Shown here one piece after another: positions 48,889-52,366 of a DNA stretch of 52,366 nucleotides (position 1 is its first letter; the number at the start of each line of letters is the position of its first letter). The DNA is from a virus, in the IMG/VR virus record IMGVR_UViG_3300040801_003081, positions 1-52,366 of that record; one strand, given 5' to 3'. Made by a program: the position numbers and the translations under genes. The notes under the pieces were generated by a model, which was not told where the DNA came from, made no database searches, and saw nothing but the letters and a program-made list of their open reading frames with translations.

Positions 48889-49179
48889 TTATTTTCTGTT
48901 TATAAAAGATTGAAAAGATTCTAATGCAGGAAGCTCTTGTGCTTCACCTTCATCTTCGTCTTGAGCTTCATCCTGCTCGTCTTCATCTTCTTCTTTATCA
49001 TACTCATCGAAGTCTTGGATTTCTTCTTCTTGAGCTTCTTCTTCATCCATTCCAGATTCATCCATATCAATAGAAAATTCTTCTACTGTTTCTTCATCTT
49101 TCTCGGCTTTTACAGAGATAACACCGTCTTGCTCTTCTACACAAATGCAGTAATCTCCCATTTCAATTTTAGTTTTCAT
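48889..49179 (-). CDS. Highly acidic small protein
   Basis: A 96-residue protein. The first 40 residues form a beta-like segment (YCICVEEQDGVISVKAEKDE). The next 40 are almost only Glu and Asp (EEEAQEEEIQDFDEYDKEED). The end, LPALESFQSFINRK, resembles a capsid-targeting signal but at the C-terminus. Acidic small proteins of T4-like phages (for example gp67) are prohead-core components, and a role with the basic neighbour is also possible; both are inference. Late motif 19 nt upstream of the ATG. Confidence 0.65.
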   Translation of the reverse strand: MKTKIEMGDYCICVEEQDGVISVKAEKDEETVEEFSIDMDESGMDEEEAQEEEIQDFDEYDKEEDEDEQDEAQDEDEGEAQELPALESFQSFINRK

Positions 49180-49198
49180 ATTATTGTTTATTTTTTTA

Positions 49199-49209
49199 TT
49201 ATATATTAA
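49199..49209 (-). promoter_or_regulatory. Putative late promoter motif
   Basis: TTAATATATAA on the minus strand, 19 nt before the ATG at 49179. Confidence 0.55.
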
Positions 49210-49230
49210 ATAAACAAGTCTCTTTTTTTA

Positions 49231-49262
49231 AATAAAAAAACCCACTGTATATTAGTGGGTTT
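49231..49262 (-). terminator. Intrinsic terminator after the H1-like gene
   Basis: Stem AAACCCACT (49238-49246) / AGTGGGTTT (49254-49262). On the minus strand it is followed by a TTTTTTTATT run. It lies 24 nt past the stop of the gene at 49286. Confidence 0.8.
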
Positions 49263-49285
49263 CGACATTATATCTAAGTTTCTTA

Positions 49286-49627
49286 TTACTTTTTATTCTT
49301 AGCACTACCTTTCTTATCAGTAGCTTTATTAGTTGCCTTTTTGGAAGTCGTTTTCTTTTTAGCAGGTGCTTTTTTAGCAGGTGCTTTTTTAGCAGGTGCT
49401 TTCTTAGCAGGTGACTTTTTCTTAGCAGTCGTTTTCTTTTTAGTAGTTGTCTTCTTTGTTACTTTCTTTTTCTTTGTTGCCTTTTTTTCATCACTTTTTT
49501 TCTCGACAGTGTTTTCTTTGTTTTCTTTGGCTTTTTTCACAGGATCAGTTGGTTTTAATTTACTTTCCTTTTTAGCTGGTTCTATTCCTAGTAATTCTTT
49601 TAAAAGGTTGCCTATTTTTTTAAACAT
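49286..49627 (-). CDS. Histone H1-like Lys/Ala/Thr-rich protein
   Basis: A 113-residue protein with a short amphipathic start (MFKKIGNLLKELLGIEPAKK), then almost only Lys, Ala, Thr, Ser and Pro. The centre holds tandem KKAPA units (four 15-bp repeats in the DNA), like the tails of eukaryotic H1 and bacterial H1-like proteins (AlgP, HctB type), which bind and condense DNA. In a phage it might bind packaged or replicating DNA. No folded domain. Own late motif and terminator; it is just upstream of the very acidic protein gene, a possible basic/acidic pair. Confidence 0.75.
   Translation of the reverse strand: MFKKIGNLLKELLGIEPAKKESKLKPTDPVKKAKENKENTVEKKSDEKKATKKKKVTKKTTTKKKTTAKKKSPAKKAPAKKAPAKKAPAKKKTTSKKATNKATDKKGSAKNKK
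49361..49420. repeat. Four tandem 15-bp repeats inside the H1-like gene
   Basis: Units begin AGCAGGTGCTTTTTT at 49361, 49376, 49391 and 49406; the first two are identical and the last two have 1-2 changes. On the minus strand each encodes a five-residue KKAPA-type unit. In-frame copy-number change is likely between relatives. Confidence 0.8.
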
Positions 49628-49645
49628 ATTTTATTTTATTTTTTA

Positions 49646-49656
49646 TTATATATTAA
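49646..49656 (-). promoter_or_regulatory. Putative late promoter motif
   Basis: TTAATATATAA on the minus strand, 18 nt before the ATG at 49627. Confidence 0.55.
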
Positions 49657-49704
49657 ATAGAGTCAATTCCTTTTAGTTAAATAATACTTAAACAAATGCC
49701 TAAA

Positions 49705-49715
49705 ATAATATATAA
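49705..49715 (+). promoter_or_regulatory. Possible promoter motif of the UvsW gene
   Basis: ATAATATATAA, 5 nt before the ATG at 49721. Confidence 0.35.
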
Positions 49716-49720
49716 TATGT

Positions 49721-51202
49721 ATGAAATTTAGATATGACAAGGCTACCGAAGAATTAGTAGTATCGGAAGCAACTAGAGTAGAATACCACCAAATGGAAAT
49801 ATGGCTCACTAGACACGTAAAGGGATATAGATTTATGCCACCGTACAAAATGGGCGTTTGGGATGGGAAACAGAAGTATTTTAAACAGGGTAGAATTGAT
49901 TTGGGTTTGTGGAAAGAAGCTCTAAGAGGATGTTCTGAAATAGGAGTTCCCTTTACTATGGAAAATAAAAAAGACTTTCCAATAAATAGAGAAGTTACTT
50001 TAGAAAAAGTGACAGAATTTTGCAAAGAGTTTTTTAAAACACATAAAGTTAAAAAGAAATCAGGTGAATGGGTCAGTTTTATGCCATACGAACACCAGAT
50101 TCACTCAGCTTATAAAATACTTAAAAATAGATATTGTATGGCAGAAGTAGCAACCTCGGGTGGTAAGTCGTTAATAATATCGATAGTTTTATTTTATACA
50201 CTGAAAAATATCGATCCAAAGGCTAAGTTTCTTATAATAGTTCCTTCGATAACTTTAGTTACACAATTTTATGATAACTTCCTAGAATACAACTTTGGGG
50301 ATAACAACCTATTAGAGATGGAAAAGAACAATTCAGATGAAATAATGAATAAAGAACACAAACCATGTGATATAAGAGTTGAAGAAGTTATGTCTGAAAA
50401 GCCTAGAAAGCATTCAGGAAACCAGAACGCTAATGTTTACATAGGAACATACCAATCATTGGAGAAGTGGGATAAGAAGTTCTTTAAACAGTTCCACACG
50501 GTTGTAACCGATGAGGCACATGGTGCTAAAGCCAAAACCATGACCAAAATTTTAAAGAGAACAATAGGATCAGCTTATTCTAGATTTGGTGTTTCTGGTA
50601 CATTCCCTGACGAAGATTCTTGTGAGATATTAACAATACAATCTGTGTTAGGACCTAAAATAACAGAAGTATCAGCAGATGAGCTAAAGAAAAAAGGAAT
50701 CATATCAGACATGGAGATAAAAGCAGTTGTTATGAATCATGATGATCCAGAATTTGGTGACCGAATAAAACAAATTAGAAAAGCTGGGCTAGGAAAAGAA
50801 GCTTTTGGTATAGAAAAAGACTACATTCACTTATCAGATAAAAGAATGGAATTTATTAAAAAAATAGTTGATAAGTGTGATGATAATACACTTGTATTAT
50901 TTCATACTATTGAGTATGGTGAAAAGTTACTTAAAAATTTAAGCGAAAGCATACCTGATAAAGACTTCTTTTACATCGATGGTGGTGTAAGTGGTAAGAA
51001 AAGAGAAGTTATTAAAAAGAAAATGGAAGAGACTACTAAAAAGGTAGAGTATACAATACTTAATTTTGGTGAGTTTGAAATAGAATTAAAATCAGATTAT
51101 AATGTTCCACTTTCTAATGGAAAGTTTAAAAAAGCTAGTGAAATAACAAGTGAAGATGATATAAACGATAAGTTTATTGATAAAATGAGAAAAAATAAAT
51201 GA
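49721..51202 (+). CDS. uvsW: UvsW-type helicase, truncated before motif V, with a Hint/intein-like C-terminal tail
   Basis: A superfamily 2 helicase that in T4 unwinds branched DNA and R-loops. Visible in order: the N-terminal UvsW domain (residues 1-100), YEHQ (123-126), Walker A ATSGGKS (144-150), DEAH (264-267), SGT (292-294), motif IV-like LVLFHTIEYG (391-400) and IDGGVSGKKRE (419-429). At about residue 441 the match to UvsW stops, just where motif V (VASYGTFSTG in T4-like proteins) should begin. Motifs V and VI are absent. The last 53 residues (EYTILNFGEFEIEL, YNVPLSNGKFKKASEITSED) resemble the block-B half of a Hint domain. As encoded it should not be an active helicase unless joined to a second part. 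ATGA overlap with the next gene. Confidence 0.8.
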   Translation: MKFRYDKATEELVVSEATRVEYHQMEIWLTRHVKGYRFMPPYKMGVWDGKQKYFKQGRIDLGLWKEALRGCSEIGVPFTMENKKDFPINREVTLEKVTEFCKEFFKTHKVKKKSGEWVSFMPYEHQIHSAYKILKNRYCMAEVATSGGKSLIISIVLFYTLKNIDPKAKFLIIVPSITLVTQFYDNFLEYNFGDNNLLEMEKNNSDEIMNKEHKPCDIRVEEVMSEKPRKHSGNQNANVYIGTYQSLEKWDKKFFKQFHTVVTDEAHGAKAKTMTKILKRTIGSAYSRFGVSGTFPDEDSCEILTIQSVLGPKITEVSADELKKKGIISDMEIKAVVMNHDDPEFGDRIKQIRKAGLGKEAFGIEKDYIHLSDKRMEFIKKIVDKCDDNTLVLFHTIEYGEKLLKNLSESIPDKDFFYIDGGVSGKKREVIKKKMEETTKKVEYTILNFGEFEIELKSDYNVPLSNGKFKKASEITSEDDINDKFIDKMRKNK

Positions 51203-52002
51203 GTAAATTTAAGTTTATTTTAGAATATAATGATTATATAAACAATACTGTTAATGGTAATAATAGTGTATATAGTGATGAATATATTTATAATTCATTT
51301 ATTGAAAATACAAAGAATGGCAAAATACCAATAAAAGAAGGTCTTATTTATTCTCAACCCACTGAAACTACTGTGAAAATATTAAATAAAAAATTTCCAG
51401 AATTGAACATAAAAAAATATGAAGAAGGTGATATATCTATTGAGGGAATGAGTAGTAGTTTAGGTAAGTATATACCACTGATAAATAATTTAGGGTATTT
51501 TATATCTAATGCTTTTAACGGTAGTGACCAGATAGATATAGATTTACTAAATGAAAAAGATATAAAACATATGACATGTGATAATGTTTTTATAGAAGCT
51601 AAATATGATAGAGAAATAAATAAAATACCAAAAGTGTTATATCATGCTTCACCATTGAAATTTGAGAATAAAATACTAAAAAATGGCTTAACACCAAAAT
51701 CTGGAAGTAAACTATCATCACACCCAGATAGAATATACTTATCAAGTAGCATTGAAACTTGTATTAAGTTTGGCAAATATTTGGCAAATATGGATAAAAA
51801 CGATTATTATAAAAATGGATATTGTTTGTATATAATTAAAGGTATTGGGGTAGATAAACTTTATTCTGATATAAATTTAAGAGTGGGTGGTTTCTATACT
51901 CTAAATAATATAAAAAAAGAATTCATAACATTGTTTAAAAAAGTAGAAATGAATGGAACTTTAACAACAGGGGTAAGTGTTAATTTTATATATAGAATAT
52001 GA
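51199..52002 (+). CDS. ADP-ribosyltransferase-like protein inserted after truncated uvsW
   Basis: A 267-residue protein whose ATG overlaps the stop of uvsW (ATGA). It starts MSKFKFILEYNDYINN, where ILE at residues 7-9 fits the capsid-targeting (L/I)xE pattern. Residues 145-215 (VLYHASPLKFENKILKNGLT, then HPDRIYLSSSIETCIKF) follow the first part of the ART/Tpt1-like fold: 'hYHxTxxxxxxxIhxxGLxPxxG' and 'xRVYhSxxxxxAxxFG'. The C-terminal region (CLYIIKGIGVDKLYSDINLR) fits further strands. A transferase acting on host protein or nucleic acid is possible; activity is not proven, and the usual catalytic Glu is not identified. Confidence 0.6.
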   Translation: MSKFKFILEYNDYINNTVNGNNSVYSDEYIYNSFIENTKNGKIPIKEGLIYSQPTETTVKILNKKFPELNIKKYEEGDISIEGMSSSLGKYIPLINNLGYFISNAFNGSDQIDIDLLNEKDIKHMTCDNVFIEAKYDREINKIPKVLYHASPLKFENKILKNGLTPKSGSKLSSHPDRIYLSSSIETCIKFGKYLANMDKNDYYKNGYCLYIIKGIGVDKLYSDINLRVGGFYTLNNIKKEFITLFKKVEMNGTLTTGVSVNFIYRI

Positions 52003-52366
52003 AAGAATATAATTTTATAAAAAATAAGCTAATAGAAAGGCATAAAGAAATAGATAGTGAGTATTATTTGAATAAGTATATATCACTCTTATTGGAGTAC
52101 AAATTAGATGATGATGACAGTGAAGTATATACCGAGAAACATCATATTCTACCAAGAAGCACTTTCCCAGAATATAAAAATGAAGATTGGAATATAGTTG
52201 AAATAAATTATGAAGATCATAGGCTAGCGCATCTATATTTATTTAAAAGTATAAATATCAGAACCTATCAGAGACCTCTAAACTGGATGATGAATTATTA
52301 TAAAAATAGTCAGGAAATATCAAAAGCTTCTAAGAGAGGTTGGAAAAAACTAAAAGTAAATGACAA
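51999..52366 (+). CDS. HNH homing endonuclease, partial (runs off the window)
   Basis: The ATG overlaps the stop of the ART-like gene (ATGA) and the frame stays open to the end of the window (122 residues seen). Residues 44-80 hold the HNH core of large-phage mobile endonucleases: TEKHHILPRSTF, then a conserved Asn in DWNIVEINYEDHRLAHLYLF. The later part (SQEISKASKRGWKKLKV) begins the DNA-binding repeats common in this family. Together with the truncated uvsW and the ART-like gene it forms a three-gene coupled run, which suggests an insertion into uvsW. Confidence 0.75.
   Translation, partial: MKEYNFIKNKLIERHKEIDSEYYLNKYISLLLEYKLDDDDSEVYTEKHHILPRSTFPEYKNEDWNIVEINYEDHRLAHLYLFKSINIRTYQRPLNWMMNYYKNSQEISKASKRGWKKLKVND

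Noticed and set aside
49361-49420. CRISPR-like or iteron-like repeat array
   Set aside because: Contiguous 15-bp units with no spacers that encode a regular peptide repeat; a coding tandem repeat explains them. No CRISPR array is seen anywhere in the window.
49341-49676. 111-codon plus-strand ORF of Phe/Ala/Val repeats
   Set aside because: Antisense of the Lys/Ala repeats of the H1-like gene.

Overview
The window is part of the genome of a large T4-like contractile-tailed phage (myovirus). The evidence is a T4-type tail sheath, tail tube, gp26-like baseplate protein, sliding clamp (gp45), family B DNA polymerase (gp43), primase (gp61), SbcD/Mre11-type gp47, UvsW-type helicase and probable UvsY. 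The DNA is very AT-rich. The host is most likely a Bacteroidota (Flavobacteria-like) bacterium. Starts lack Shine-Dalgarno sequences and sit behind A/T-rich leaders. Four intergenic sites match the Bacteroidota housekeeping promoter (TTG, exactly 20 nt, TAnnTTTG), and two proteins carry a helical ILDKI-type motif that I associate with Bacteroidota proteins.

Layout. 1-3.3 kb: small accessory genes, mostly minus strand (zinc ribbon, MORN-like repeats, a possible DUF2829 protein behind an early promoter). 3.3-15 kb: structural genes (a 756-aa protein, an unusually long 1165-aa sheath, gp26-like protein with a small overlapping gene, tail tube), invaded by two large Vsr/EDxHD-type homing endonuclease genes. 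15-19 kb: gp47, nucleotidyltransferase, DUF3008 and I78-like genes. 18.87-19.9 kb: a seven-gene tRNA cluster (Lys, Phe, His, Trp, Arg, Ser, Ser). 19.9-35 kb: tail-fibre locus on both strands with shared modules, an S74 chaperone-ended fibre and a glycosyltransferase. 35-41 kb: many small proteins, several with a T4 capsid-targeting-like N-terminus, plus a WYL-like protein and probable UvsY. 41-52 kb: clamp, the C-terminal half of a split DNA polymerase, primase, HAD protein, an H1-like basic protein beside a very acidic one, and a UvsW gene that ends before helicase motif V and is followed by an ADP-ribosyltransferase-like gene and an HNH endonuclease running off the end.

The most striking observation is the tRNA cluster. 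It consists of two consecutive modules, each made of a tiny ORF, an intrinsic terminator and tRNA genes. The first ORF (31 codons) has a 12-codon core in which every codon is read by one of the seven tRNAs encoded downstream, and all seven are represented. The second (24 codons) precedes the Arg/Ser/Ser tRNAs and holds 8 Ser and 3 Arg codons; all 8 Ser codons and two of the Arg codons are read by exactly those tRNAs. The first leader also holds an 8-nt copy of the 3' arm of its terminator, a possible antiterminator. This looks like ribosome-mediated attenuation of phage tRNA genes: tRNAs would be made when their codons stall the ribosome, for example after a host anticodon nuclease has acted.

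Other patterns: an AT-rich motif (TTAATATATAA) on both strands lies either exactly 3 nt or about 16-25 nt before many start codons and looks like the phage late promoter. About nine proteins start with an MKxLKxFE/(I/L)xE segment like the T4 capsid-targeting and prohead-protease signal.
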